The notes beneath the pieces are model-generated. The model ran no database searches, had not been told where the DNA came from, and saw nothing but the letters and a program-made list of their open reading frames with translations. The position numbers and the translations under genes are program-made. Below are positions 33,601 to 41,377 of a stretch of 64,000 nucleotides of DNA, one piece after another; position 1 is the stretch's first letter; each line of letters begins with the position of its first letter. Source of the DNA: Verrucomicrobiota bacterium (GTDB lineage: Bacteria > Verrucomicrobiota > Verrucomicrobiia > Limisphaerales > UBA11320); assembly GCA_016199985.1 (NCBI GenBank), contig JACQFQ010000047.1, positions 1 to 64,000 on the forward strand, given 5' to 3'.

Positions 33601-35788
33601 GCTGAACTTGTCGGAGGGCTTCGATGTGGGGTTTGAACTGTTCATCACTCAACGCAGCCGCTTCGGCGGCAGCCAATTTCGCGCGCACGTTGCCGGAGAG
33701 ATATGCGTCTTCAGTCTCCCAACGGTCGGTCTGCGGATTGAGGAAAACCGCCCCCTTCAGTTCCGGCAGAAATTCAGCGGTGCGACGTTGGAGCAAGGCG
33801 CTCATGTGCTCCACGTCCACACAGCCCCGTTCTCCCAGCGTGACGAGCAGGGCGTCCTGGGCGGTCTTGATTTCCACCGCCGCTCGCGGCCCCTGGATGG
33901 TGCGCTCGCGAAAGATCGCCGCCTTGACGGCCCGTTTTGTCGCCGGGTCGTAGTTTTCCAACGAGAGCAACAGGGGATGGTCTGGGTCGCCCCGGAAGGC
34001 GGAAGTGTTGGCCCGGTCGGACACCGCGCCGAACTTGCTGACGAAACTGTCATAGGCATCGTTCAGTTGGTGGCGGACGGTTTCCAAGAGCGATTCATCC
34101 GTCGCCTCTATTTGCGTGCGGAGACAACGACGGACCGCGTCGCGGACACGGATCAGCCCGCGAATGCGCTGCGCGCGCGCGGGCGGGAGTCCATCCAAAA
34201 TCGTGATGCGATCACCCTCGCGGATGCCGATCCGGTCGTTCACAACGGCGTAGGCATTGGGCTTGATGTTGTCCGGGGCGGGAACACTTTGGTCGAGGGT
34301 CGGCGGTCGAATCGCCGTTCGGTGCGGTTTGAAAACATCACGCGGTAGCAGCGCGATTGCTTCGGCGAGTTGTTGCGCCAAGTCCCGACCGTTCCCTACG
34401 AGCGTCGGCTCGCCGCGCTGATACATCCGGCCTTCGAGCCGCATTTCCCCCAGCATCATCTCCGGGCGGGCGACGAAGTATTCGTTCAGCGAAAGCGTCT
34501 CCCCAAGGGAGTTTGTGATTTCCTCAAGCCCTTTCCACGCGGAGCCTTTGGGAGTCTCTCCCGGCAGCCGTTTCCTGAGCATGACGATGTCGGTCGTCAC
34601 CTCGGTATTGGCGTTCTTCTTGAACGCATCGTTCGGCAGCCGGATGGCTCCGAGCAGATCGGCCTGCTGCGAGATCAGTTCACGCAAACCACCTTCCACC
34701 TTGTCGAGAGTGCCTTTGGACGAGACGAACAGAATCAGTCCGCCCGGACGGACCTTTTCCAAGGTCGCCGCAAAGAAATAATCGTGGATGACGAACTTCC
34801 AGCGCTTGAAACGCGAATCGTAAGGTTTGTAGTCGCCAAAAGGGATGTTCGAGATCGCCACATCGAAAAAAGAGTCGGCCATCCGCGATTCCTCAAAGGG
34901 CTGATGCCGTATGTCCGCGTCGGGATAAAGCCGCTTTGCCAGTCGCGCAGTGAGCGAATCAATTTCGACTCCGGTCACGCGCGAGCCTGCGTGCATTTCC
35001 TCCGGCATCAGACCGATGAAGTGCCCGAGCCCACAGGCCGGTTCCAAAATCCTTCCTCGCTCGAAGCCAAAACGCCGCAGCGCGGCAAACATGGCCTGGA
35101 TGATGGTCGGCGAGGTGTAGTGCGCGTTCAGCGTGGTCGCGCGGGCCGATTCCAATTCCGTTTCTGAGAGCAGCGATTCAAGTCGTTCGCGCTCCGTTTT
35201 CCACTCCTCGTTCCACGCATCAAAGACTTGCGGCAAGCCGCCCCAGCCAACGAAGCGGACCATCTGCCGGTTTTCTTCGACGGTTGGATCGCGGGCCTCC
35301 CGCTCCAGCCGTTTCAGAACCTCGATGGCGGTGAGATTGTCCCGGCACTTCTGCTTCATCGAACCGAGCCCAACGCGGTCAACGTCCGTGATCCGGTAGT
35401 TCCGTTGATTGCGAAGGGGTGCGGGTTCCGGCGTCAGCTCGACGCGTTCTAGTTTTCGGGTGGAAGGAACAGATAACGCTCCCGGACCATCTCCCAAGCC
35501 CGGTCGTGGGCCTGTTGCGCCGTCAATCCCTGTTGCATCAGGTGGCGGCGCAACGAGTCGAGGTCCGAGTCGGTCTGTTCCTCGGCTTTCAGCAATTGCT
35601 CGTGCAACCGGCCCGTCGCCGCCAATTGCGCGACCATTTTCGGCAGGAACTCCCGCCAGTGTTTCTCGGCCATCCGTCCGTATTGTGTCAAAGTTTCCAT
35701 ATTCTGCCGGTTTGAACTCAAACAAACTCAGTTGAAAATCATCGCTTACTTCCCGCCGTCGATTCCGGCCCGCTGCAACCAACTTCAT
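30662..35788 (-). CDS. Giant methyltransferase-helicase of plasmid/ICE type
   Basis: 1708 residues. The N-terminus has QLSLF (residues 19-23), a sliding-clamp binding motif, followed by a Gly/Pro-rich linker to ~115. An N6-methyltransferase-like domain follows: motif I EPACGLGHF (~249-257), motif IV SNIPFGDY (~313-320), where NIPF replaces the usual NPPF/Y. The SF2 helicase part has Walker A HVVGAGKT (~914), DEAH box VDEAHAFKN (~1077), ATGTP, and motif VI QRDGRILRQGN (~1411). The C-terminal ~200 residues are helical. Common on large plasmids and ICEs; role not established. GGGAGGCG precedes ATG 35788. Confidence 0.88.
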   Translation of the reverse strand: MKLVAAGRNRRREVSDDFQLSLFEFKPAEYGNFDTIRTDGRETLAGVPAENGRAIGGDGPVARAIAESRGTDRLGPRLVAPPPDATGIDGATGPRPGLGDGPGALSVPSTRKLERVELTPEPAPLRNQRNYRITDVDRVGLGSMKQKCRDNLTAIEVLKRLEREARDPTVEENRQMVRFVGWGGLPQVFDAWNEEWKTERERLESLLSETELESARATTLNAHYTSPTIIQAMFAALRRFGFERGRILEPACGLGHFIGLMPEEMHAGSRVTGVEIDSLTARLAKRLYPDADIRHQPFEESRMADSFFDVAISNIPFGDYKPYDSRFKRWKFVIHDYFFAATLEKVRPGGLILFVSSKGTLDKVEGGLRELISQQADLLGAIRLPNDAFKKNANTEVTTDIVMLRKRLPGETPKGSAWKGLEEITNSLGETLSLNEYFVARPEMMLGEMRLEGRMYQRGEPTLVGNGRDLAQQLAEAIALLPRDVFKPHRTAIRPPTLDQSVPAPDNIKPNAYAVVNDRIGIREGDRITILDGLPPARAQRIRGLIRVRDAVRRCLRTQIEATDESLLETVRHQLNDAYDSFVSKFGAVSDRANTSAFRGDPDHPLLLSLENYDPATKRAVKAAIFRERTIQGPRAAVEIKTAQDALLVTLGERGCVDVEHMSALLQRRTAEFLPELKGAVFLNPQTDRWETEDAYLSGNVRAKLAAAEAAALSDEQFKPHIEALRQVQPNDLSASEIDARLGSTWISSNDIALFAEELLGERGILINHIPQLGLWVVQAGWNAKTSVANTTEWGTDRRTALDLLEDAMNLRTPTIYDRDEANDRDVVNGPATEAVRDKQEKIKERFKAWIWQDDERRERLVRKYNHDFNNLRPRTFNGDHLTLPGASPVITLRPHQRASVWRILQTPNCLLAHVVGAGKTYTMVAAAMELKRLGFARKPLITVPNHMLGQFSSELLTLYPGANILVATKDDFEKEKRKTLMSRIATGNWDAVIVTHSGFEKIPLSRATQEEFIQSELRELALAIEQQRNESDSRVVKMLERAKKKLEFKLKDLMADERKDDTLTFEELGVDRLIVDEAHAFKNLFYVSKMTRIAGLPQTASQRAFDMFLKVLHVQRVNGGGGVVFATGTPIANSVAEMFTMQRYLQMTALKALQVDHFDSWAATFGEPVTAMELSPDGAGYRLNTRFARFINVPELMQQFRQVTDIQTQKTLNLPVPRLKTGKPIVVNAPCSPELKEIVQSLVQRAEALRSGRLDPREDNMLLVTTDGRKAALDLRLNRLGLPDHPDSKVNQAAATVERVWRETASERGVQIVFCDLSTPTGGKGFSVYEDLQTKLISRGIPEEEIAFIQDHDSDAAKLALFREVRTGRVRILLGSTQKMGTGVNVQERLIALHHLDAPWRPADVEQRDGRILRQGNTHAEVQIYRYVTEGSFDAYMWQTLETKARFIAQVMNGDSDLRRIEDIDGAALTYAEVKAIASGNPLVIEKAGVDAEVAKLSRLRTQHRETHFRLRSEIRHSTDEIPRLEKRLTEVQADVAIRQDSHGDLFVIQIDGQEIRDRGIAGELIARHADRVKGRQTERKVGSFAGFEVSVADNFMGGPEIVLKGNSVHRAKLGTSAHGTMRSVEHAIQSLDEVAASLTQRIADTRKRLVELTAQSEQPYEYEGRLASLSLRQQEIADALDLTKSQASSRVGSGESEESPGEIVAE
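35449..35700 (-). CDS. TnpV-like small protein nested in the helicase gene
   Basis: 83 residues from ATG 35700, on the same strand as the helicase gene but in another frame. The sequence LTQYGRMAEKHWREFLPKM, GRLHEQLLKAEEQ, AWEMVRERYLFLPPE resembles the TnpV-type domain, in which such a YGRM-x-x-x-H-W...L start and a helical end are usual. The overlapping helicase frame is low-complexity (Pro/Gly/Asp) here. No clear ribosome binding site. Either a true overlapping gene, or the helicase starts later than 35788. Confidence 0.5.
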   Translation of the reverse strand: METLTQYGRMAEKHWREFLPKMVAQLAATGRLHEQLLKAEEQTDSDLDSLRRHLMQQGLTAQQAHDRAWEMVRERYLFLPPEN

Positions 35789-35975
35789 TACACGCCTCCC
35801 GGGCCTTGCCCATCGACATTTCCTCGCAAAAGCGATCCTTAGTCAAATGTCGGTCCAACTTCGCGGAACAACTGACTCGCCAATCGGGTTCTTGAAGGCA
35901 TTCGTCTTGCCTGTGTTAAAATCCACTCGGGAAACTGGCTGGAGTTCGTCGGTCTTTTGGACAAGAGTATGGCGA

Positions 35976-36995
35976 ATGAAGCGGCCTTGGACTCAGGCGG
36001 AAATTCAAGCGCTGGGAACAAAACCAGACGCTGACGTGGGAAGGCTCATTGGCAGACCGGGAAAAGCGGTCTGGGCCAAGCGGAAGGCATTGAGGATACC
36101 TGACCCTCCATCTCTGGTCCGCGCCTGGAAGGAGTCAGAGGACAAGATCGTTCTCTCTCGTGCCATTCCCGAAGCGGCGAAATTCCTGAATCGAACCGTC
36201 ATGGCCGTCCGGATTCGGCGAAGAAAGCTCATTCGCAAACTGTCCCCCGGTGATGTCCCGCAGCTTTTGACTCTGGAGGAAGTGGAGCGGCGGATAAAGG
36301 TTCCACGCTACGATTCCAAGGAGCAGGAGGAGAAAGTGCGTTTTGTGGATGGGCCATACTCGCCCCCGATGATCAGCATTGGTGGATGGTTGAAATGCAA
36401 GTTGAGAGATGATTTGCAAGTAGGAGGCTATAGCAACGGGCTGATTCCTTGGCCGGTCGCCCTCGGACGCGCGAACCAATTGATCGTTTGTGGAGACCTG
36501 GTGCGGGCGTTAAAAACCGAGTCGCGTCTGGCGGTGAGTTTTCATTTCGGAATTTCCCTCGCCCTTGTCTCTGAATACCGGCAAAAGCTCGGCATTGAAC
36601 GGTATACCGCTGGCAGCATGCGGCTTTTTTGGCGGAATATCGACTTGGCGCGCACCGACGAGGCTCGCGCCAAACTCTCAAAGAAACACGAAGGCCGGGG
36701 TGACACCATGAAGCCCGAAGACCGGGAAAAGCTTCGGGAGATCCAGAGGCGGCCCAAGTCGGAGGTTTGGAAACACAAGATGGCGGAGCACTGGAAGCGA
36801 CGTTTCGCGATTTCAGGCCGACCGGAAAAGTGGACCGACGCGGAGATTAAAATGATCGGGACGCGACCGGACCCGGAAGTTGCCAAGCTCCTCAACCGGT
36901 CCTTATCCTCTGTGAAGGCAAAAAAGTTTCAACTGCTCCAAACAGCCCGGCAATCCGCTCCCACAGAAGGGATAGCGGACAGTGAGAATTCATAG
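35976..36995 (+). CDS. Protein with terminal Myb/SANT-like DNA-binding repeats
   Basis: 339 residues from ATG 35976. The first ~40 residues (RPWTQAEIQALGTKPDADVGRLIGRPGKAVWAKRKAL) and a segment at ~285-325 (EKWTDAEIKMIGTRPDPEVAKLLNRSLSSVKAKKFQL) are the same Myb-like unit, W-T-x-A-E-I...G-T-x-P-D...V-x-x-x-L-x-R. A similar weaker unit lies at ~50-85 (WKESEDKIVLSRAIPEAAKFLNRTVMAVRIRRRKL). The middle is unplaced. Divergent from the methylase-helicase gene; probably a transcription factor or DNA-organising protein. Confidence 0.78.
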   Translation: MKRPWTQAEIQALGTKPDADVGRLIGRPGKAVWAKRKALRIPDPPSLVRAWKESEDKIVLSRAIPEAAKFLNRTVMAVRIRRRKLIRKLSPGDVPQLLTLEEVERRIKVPRYDSKEQEEKVRFVDGPYSPPMISIGGWLKCKLRDDLQVGGYSNGLIPWPVALGRANQLIVCGDLVRALKTESRLAVSFHFGISLALVSEYRQKLGIERYTAGSMRLFWRNIDLARTDEARAKLSKKHEGRGDTMKPEDREKLREIQRRPKSEVWKHKMAEHWKRRFAISGRPEKWTDAEIKMIGTRPDPEVAKLLNRSLSSVKAKKFQLLQTARQSAPTEGIADSENS

Positions 36996-37110
36996 CGGTG
37001 TTGGGACGAGCGTTCTCCCGCAGTCACCCGGAAGCTGAAGCTTCCGACAGCGATACCGGTGGGCTGTCTGCGAAAGAACCTCCGAAATTCAGGATCAACC
37101 CGAGAGACGC

Positions 37111-37689
37111 TCACCGCGCCTTCGGCGGATGATCCGGGAAAATCATCCGAAGCCCGGTTTTTTTGGCGGCGCGGAGTTCGACGGCGGAAGGAACCCAATC
37201 ACACACGGCGCTCTGCGCTCCGTGCCGCTGGCTGGCCAAATCCAGCATCCGCTTGAATGACTCCGTCGTGCGTGTCACGCAGAGATGCAGCTTCGTATAT
37301 GTGAGCCATGAAAACGCCGAAGTCAGATGGTGAAACTGCGCTTCGGTGAGATCCGCTTCCAAAATCTTGTTGAGCGGGATTCTTGCAAAGGCGCAAAGCA
37401 GAAAAAGCACGGATGATTCCGGGGCGAATCGCCTCAAAAACCAGACCGTTGATTCTTTCTTATCCACGGATAATTCCCAAACCAATCGCGCCAGAACCAC
37501 GAGCGTGTCGTATTCCGGCGACTCCATCATCGACAAAAGTTCTTCATGGATTTTCGCGGAGTCGTTCAAGGGCGCGCCGTACACGTTTCGTTGGACATTC
37601 CGGCTCGCGCTGCCGAGCCCGTAGAATCCCTCCAAGACGTTGATCGCTTGATGCAATTGCGGACGGATAGGCAGAAACCGGTTGGTCAT
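37111..37689 (-). CDS. Uncharacterised helical protein, duplicate cassette copy 2
   Basis: 192 residues from ATG 37689 (GGAG upstream). It is a paralogue of 37933-38514: both start with LPIRPxLxxAI and share LARLVWE, TVWxLRRxxPE-S-LFLL, IPLxxxLExDxxExQxHxxTS and VCDWxxSxxE. All-helical, no membrane segment; function not recognised. It is preceded by a broken copy of the companion gene. Confidence 0.72.
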   Translation of the reverse strand: MTNRFLPIRPQLHQAINVLEGFYGLGSASRNVQRNVYGAPLNDSAKIHEELLSMMESPEYDTLVVLARLVWELSVDKKESTVWFLRRFAPESSVLFLLCAFARIPLNKILEADLTEAQFHHLTSAFSWLTYTKLHLCVTRTTESFKRMLDLASQRHGAQSAVCDWVPSAVELRAAKKTGLRMIFPDHPPKAR

Positions 37690-37711
37690 GGTTGGCTCCG
37701 GAAGAATCACT

Positions 37712-37909
37712 TCATTTTACCGCGTCGCGGCCAATTCCGGCAACTGGATGACCTTCCCCTTGCGGGGCGCGCCGGGAGGCCACCACGAACGTCCCCCGGA
37801 GAATTTCGGTGGACAGGTCTTCGGACTCTCCGCCATACGACCAGCCGAGCGACTGCATCGCCGTCTGGACGCGGGGGAAATCGAAGCGGTTGATAACCTC
37901 GTCAATCAT
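37712..37909 (-). pseudogene. Broken companion gene of duplicate cassette copy 2
   Basis: Starts MIDEVINRFDFPRVQTAMQSLGWSY, almost identical to the middle of 38543-38914. About 36 codons are then missing and the frame shifts; in another frame the tail KVIQLPELAATR matches the intact end DAVRLPEPTVAR. The intact copy also carries ~22 residues before MIDEVI that are absent here. Confidence 0.8.
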
Positions 37910-37932
37910 CTGTGGTGCGAATCAATGCGGGA

Positions 37933-38514
37933 CTATTCCGATTCCGTGGGAGCCTCGCTCGGCGCGAAAACCTGGAGCCGGGATTTTTGAGCGGTCTGGA
38001 ATTCATCGGGGGACAGAATCCAATCGCACACCCCAATCTCCGCTCCCTGGCGCCAGCGCGCGAAGTTCAGTCGCTCCCCAAAGGAATCGTCTTCCGGCGT
38101 TTCGGAGATGCTGAGCGCGCTATCGGCGAGAGACGTCAGCACGGATGTGACGCGGTGGGACTGTTCCTCCGACATGTCACCCTCCAACAGCCTGCCGAGC
38201 GGGATATTCGTCACCTCACCGAGCAGGAAGATCAGCGAAGCTTCGGGGGAATATTTCCGCAGAAGCCACACAGTCGGCTCGTTCCGGCAGGCGGCGGATT
38301 CCCAAACCAGCCGGGCCAGCGTTTCCAAGGTTTTCCGCTCCGGTGCATCCCAGAGCTTGATGAGTTCCTCCGGCAGCAGCGCGGCGCGACCGAAGACAAG
38401 GGTCTCGCCGTCCCAGTCAAGGCTCCAGGGCGAACAGTTAGGCCTGCGGAACGCCTCCACGGCGCGGATGGCGCGGCGCAGGACGGGGCGGATGGGAAGC
38501 AAAATATCACTCAT
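37933..38514 (-). CDS. Uncharacterised helical protein, duplicate cassette copy 1
   Basis: 193 residues from ATG 38514, with GGAG upstream. Pattern as for 37111-37689: LPIRPVLRRAIRAVEAF, LETLARLVWESAACRNEPTVWLLRKYSPE, LLGEVTNIPLGRLLEGD and GVCDWILSPDEF. The companion gene stop lies 28 bp upstream. The repeated, intact pairing suggests the two products work together. Position near the attachment end suits an accessory cassette. Confidence 0.75.
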   Translation of the reverse strand: MSDILLPIRPVLRRAIRAVEAFRRPNCSPWSLDWDGETLVFGRAALLPEELIKLWDAPERKTLETLARLVWESAACRNEPTVWLLRKYSPEASLIFLLGEVTNIPLGRLLEGDMSEEQSHRVTSVLTSLADSALSISETPEDDSFGERLNFARWRQGAEIGVCDWILSPDEFQTAQKSRLQVFAPSEAPTESE

Positions 38515-38542
38515 AGGTTGGCTCCGGGATAATTTCTCCATT

Positions 38543-38914
38543 TTACCGCGCGACGGTCGGTTCCGGCAACCGAACCGCGTCCCGCATGCTGGCGTGACCA
38601 GAAACCACCACGAACGTCAGGAGGATCGAGTCGTCGGGATACCACGACGCCCGGAAGCCGCCGCTCTGGAGTTCAAAGCCCTCCTCCTTCTCCTCGATGG
38701 CCGCTTCCAGCAGGTCGCGCGCTTTGGCCTGGAGCGTTTCGATGGACGGAGCCTCGGGCTCCCCGAAATACGACCAGCCGAGCGCCTGCATCGCCGTCTG
38801 GACGCGGAGGAAATCGAAGTGGTTGATGACCTCGTCAATCATCTCTTGGTTTGAATCGACGCGGGGCAGCACGAGATCGCCCAGCGGCAGGTATTGTTGA
38901 TCATCTTTTTTCAT
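38543..38914 (-). CDS. Small companion protein of duplicate cassette copy 1
   Basis: 123 residues from ATG 38914. Core: MIDEVINHFDFLRVQTAMQALGWSYFG, then LLEAAIEEKEEGFELQSGGFRASW and SILLTFVVVSGHA. An alpha/beta pattern with no recognised family. The upstream extension of the frame to 39022 is not needed. Its 3' end is followed at once by the 200-residue partner gene. Confidence 0.72.
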   Translation of the reverse strand: MKKDDQQYLPLGDLVLPRVDSNQEMIDEVINHFDFLRVQTAMQALGWSYFGEPEAPSIETLQAKARDLLEAAIEEKEEGFELQSGGFRASWYPDDSILLTFVVVSGHASMRDAVRLPEPTVAR

Positions 38915-39021
38915 GGCTTGAATCGGGCGTGATTGCCCTTTGCCATTTCGGTCTGCTTTCGAGGGGGGAAACGGACAAACTATTTTCGGTGTATCGTCTG
39001 AAAGCGACCAGCGCTGCCCCA

Positions 39022-39339
39022 TCAGCCAACTTCCGCTAGAATCCGGGCTGCTTTCGGAGGCAAGCCCAAGGTTTTGGGTGCGAGTGGAATTGGTCGGGAC
39101 GACTGATCTGGCGTCGGCTGATTCAATCGCATTTCATTTCGTCTCCAGTCCACGAAGTCGCCCCAGAAGACCACGCCGCGCAAAACCGGAAAGCCTGGAA
39201 TCCGGAACCACTCGCGCGTGGTCGAATAGGAGATGCCCGCGAGCACCGCGAATTCCTTCGCGTTGAGTGCCTGGTCCAAGCGCCTTTTTTCGAGGACGGC
39301 TTCCAGCCTCACGCCTTGCAGTTGGGTGTCGCGTGACAT
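39022..39339 (-). CDS. Excisionase-like / MerR-type small DNA-binding protein
   Basis: 105 residues from ATG 39339. ALNAKEFAVLAGISYSTTREWFRIPGFPVLRGVVFWGDFVDWRR has the winged helix-turn-helix layout of excisionase and AlpA-like proteins (helix, S/T-x-x-T-V/R-x-x-W, R/P-x-F-P, D-x-x-x-W). It is the last gene before the tRNA attachment end, where recombination directionality factors often lie. No integrase is in view, so the partner must be left of the window or lost. Confidence 0.65.
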   Translation of the reverse strand: MSRDTQLQGVRLEAVLEKRRLDQALNAKEFAVLAGISYSTTREWFRIPGFPVLRGVVFWGDFVDWRRNEMRLNQPTPDQSSRPIPLAPKTLGLPPKAARILAEVG

Positions 39340-39757
39340 GAGTTTGGTCAGCACGCGGGCGTTGCCCGACATCCCTGCGCCAACGACTTCCAGGAAACGA
39401 TCCAAGCAGGCAGGCCGATTCCTTGGCTCAACCTCTTCGATTTACTGACGCATTGCGTGTTCACAATGGTTCAGTCCCTCCAATGCCTGTTTCGCCGACA
39501 ATATTTCGCAGCGATACTTACGCATCCTTTTGGTTGAACAGCGAAGGCGGTCCAAGTGTGGAGGTGAGCGGTGCTTTCCTCAGACCAACGACAGATTCGC
39601 GAGGGCGAACCATCGTCCAAATCCAGGCCCGAACTCAGGCGGAACAACCGGTTTGAAGTGGGGGAAAGGGGGATCGTCCAAACTATTTTCGAGGAGTTCA
39701 AACCCTCGAAATCGCTTGCACTTTACTTGCACTTCTTCGTAAGTGCTTGACTATCAA
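39340..39757. other. Right end of the mobile region, attachment-side repeats
   Basis: CAAACTATTTTCG at 39679-39691 is an exact repeat of 38976-38988; both follow a G-rich run. Nearer the tRNA, CTTGCACTT occurs twice (39715-39723 and 39727-39735) and GCACTT-cttcgt-AAGTGC is an inverted repeat (39729-39746), 11 bp from the tRNA. These suit arm-type and core-type integrase/excisionase sites. The plus-strand frame at 39423-39656 has no supporting signal. Confidence 0.55.
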
Positions 39758-39831
39758 TGGAGCGGGTGAAGGGAATCGAACCCTCGTCTCAAGCTTGGGA
39801 AGCTCACATTCTACCATTGAACCACACCCGC
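39758..39831 (-). tRNA. tRNA-Gly (anticodon CCC), integration site
   Basis: The minus strand starts GCGGGTG at 39831 and ends CACCCGC then U73 and an encoded CCA (39758-39760). The anticodon loop is TTCCCAA, giving CCC for glycine codon GGG. The T arm is GAGGG-TTCGATT-CCCTT. The accessory region lies on its 3' side, the usual target for tyrosine integrases. The other attachment copy would be beyond the left edge. Confidence 0.95.
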
Positions 39832-39946
39832 ATACCCTGGCCCGGTCTTACTAGCAATTCACTCCAGGGTTGGCAATCAGGCATTTTTCCCGGGGGTGTC
39901 CTTCTTCCCGACCCGGACAGTCGCGCGTAGGCGCGAGCTTTTCCAA

Positions 39947-41245
39947 TCACCGCTTGATTCGCAGTTGCAGCGCCACGCACTTGAGATACTCGGCTTCAGG
40001 GAAGCTCGCCGGGTGGTCGGCAGGGTGTTGCGCGCGACGCAGCTCAACCGCTTCCAGTCCGCAGGAGCGCGCGCCGCGCAGGACCGCTTCGAAAAACTCC
40101 GACGCGGAGACATGCGCCGAACACGAGGCCGCGACCAGGATCCCTCCTTCGGCGAGTTGATGACAGCCGGCGACCGCGAGCCTTTGATACGCTTGCACCG
40201 CGCCCGCCCGCTCCGATTCTCGCTTCGCCAACGAGGGCGGATCCAGAATCACCAGATCGTACGCGTCGCGTCGCTTTTCCCCGAGCCACTCAAACGCGTC
40301 GGCCTGTATGCCTTCGCGAGCGGTTTCACGGACCGTCGGGATGCTTGTGTTCAGGGCGAAGTTGCGCCGCGCCGAGGCCAGCGCATGGGCGCTCAGGTCG
40401 AGGTCCGTCACCGCTTTCGCCCCGCCTCGCGCCGCGTAGAGGGAGAAGCCGCCGCTGAAACTAAACGCGTTCAGCACACGACGTCCTCGCGCGACGGATT
40501 CCACCCATCGGCGGTTCTCGCGTTGATCCAAAAAGAATCCCGTCTTCTGCCCGCGCAGGACGTCGGCTTCAAACGCAAGTCCGCTTTCTCGAAACACGAT
40601 CGGATCCGAAATGGGCGATCCATGAACGATCGCCTGATTCGCCCAGGGCCCTTTCGCCGCCAACGACTCGATGTTTCGGCTCGTGCGCAGGACCAAGCGT
40701 TCCAGCGCGAACACCTCAATCATGCGCGGGACGATCGCGGCGAGGTGAGGCAGCCAGGAGGCCGTGTAAATCTTCAGCACTCCGGTCGAGTCATAACGAT
40801 CCAGCACGAGCCCCGGCCAGCCATCGCTTTCGCCATGGATCCAGCGATGGCCGGTGCTGTCGTTGTCGAAGAGTCCCGATCGACGATCCCGCGCGGCGAC
40901 CAGGCGCTGTTGCCAGAAAGCCTCGTCGATCGTTGTGGGCTTTCCGGCGTGGAGAATGCGAACGCGGATCGGAGAGTCGGGATCCAGAAGTCCCACCGCG
41001 AGAAAGCGGTCCTTACGGTCGTAGAGAACGGCGAGCTCTCCGGCGGCGCCGGGGCGGCTCTGATCGCGAACGCTATCGGAGTAGACCCAGGGATGCCCCT
41101 GTCGGACGCAGGTCTCGGCGACGGGGCTGACCCGAAGCTTCAGGCGCGGCGAAGCGGGGCGTTGGGGGTCTATCGACACGCGCTCAGGATGGGGCGGGGG
41201 AGGGTGAACAGTTAAGCCGAATCTGCGAGCGACCTTTCGGACCAT
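39947..41245 (-). CDS. Class I SAM-dependent rRNA methyltransferase (RlmI-like)
   Basis: 432 residues from ATG 41245; a TTG at 41374 gives 475. An N-terminal PUA-like part (LKLRVSPVAETCVRQGHPWVYSDSV, GELAVLYDRKDRFLAVGLLDPDSPIRVRIL) precedes the methyltransferase: motif I VLNAFSFSGGFSLYAARGGA, VTDLDLSAHALASARRNFALN, and catalytic motif DLVILDPPSLAK. RlmI makes 5-methylcytosine in 23S rRNA; other members of the group differ in target. First chromosomal gene right of the tRNA. Confidence 0.88.
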   Translation of the reverse strand: MVRKVARRFGLTVHPPPPHPERVSIDPQRPASPRLKLRVSPVAETCVRQGHPWVYSDSVRDQSRPGAAGELAVLYDRKDRFLAVGLLDPDSPIRVRILHAGKPTTIDEAFWQQRLVAARDRRSGLFDNDSTGHRWIHGESDGWPGLVLDRYDSTGVLKIYTASWLPHLAAIVPRMIEVFALERLVLRTSRNIESLAAKGPWANQAIVHGSPISDPIVFRESGLAFEADVLRGQKTGFFLDQRENRRWVESVARGRRVLNAFSFSGGFSLYAARGGAKAVTDLDLSAHALASARRNFALNTSIPTVRETAREGIQADAFEWLGEKRRDAYDLVILDPPSLAKRESERAGAVQAYQRLAVAGCHQLAEGGILVAASCSAHVSASEFFEAVLRGARSCGLEAVELRRAQHPADHPASFPEAEYLKCVALQLRIKR

Positions 41246-41377
41246 GCGGCCTGAGGATGGGGCCGCTTGCCAGTATTCAGGCCAGGCCAAGGCGGATGAA
41301 ACGCGATCCACGCCGGGAGCTTTCGGTCCACGCTCCAGGGCTTCAAGCAGGACTATGATCCTGTTCGAAGCCAAGCT

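Noticed and set aside
39423..39656. Plus-strand frame of 77 codons beside the tRNA
   Set aside because: It overlaps attachment-side repeats and lacks a start signal or family pattern.
39896..41215. 439-codon plus-strand frame
   Set aside because: Complement of the RlmI-like gene; high G+C DNA leaves antisense frames open.
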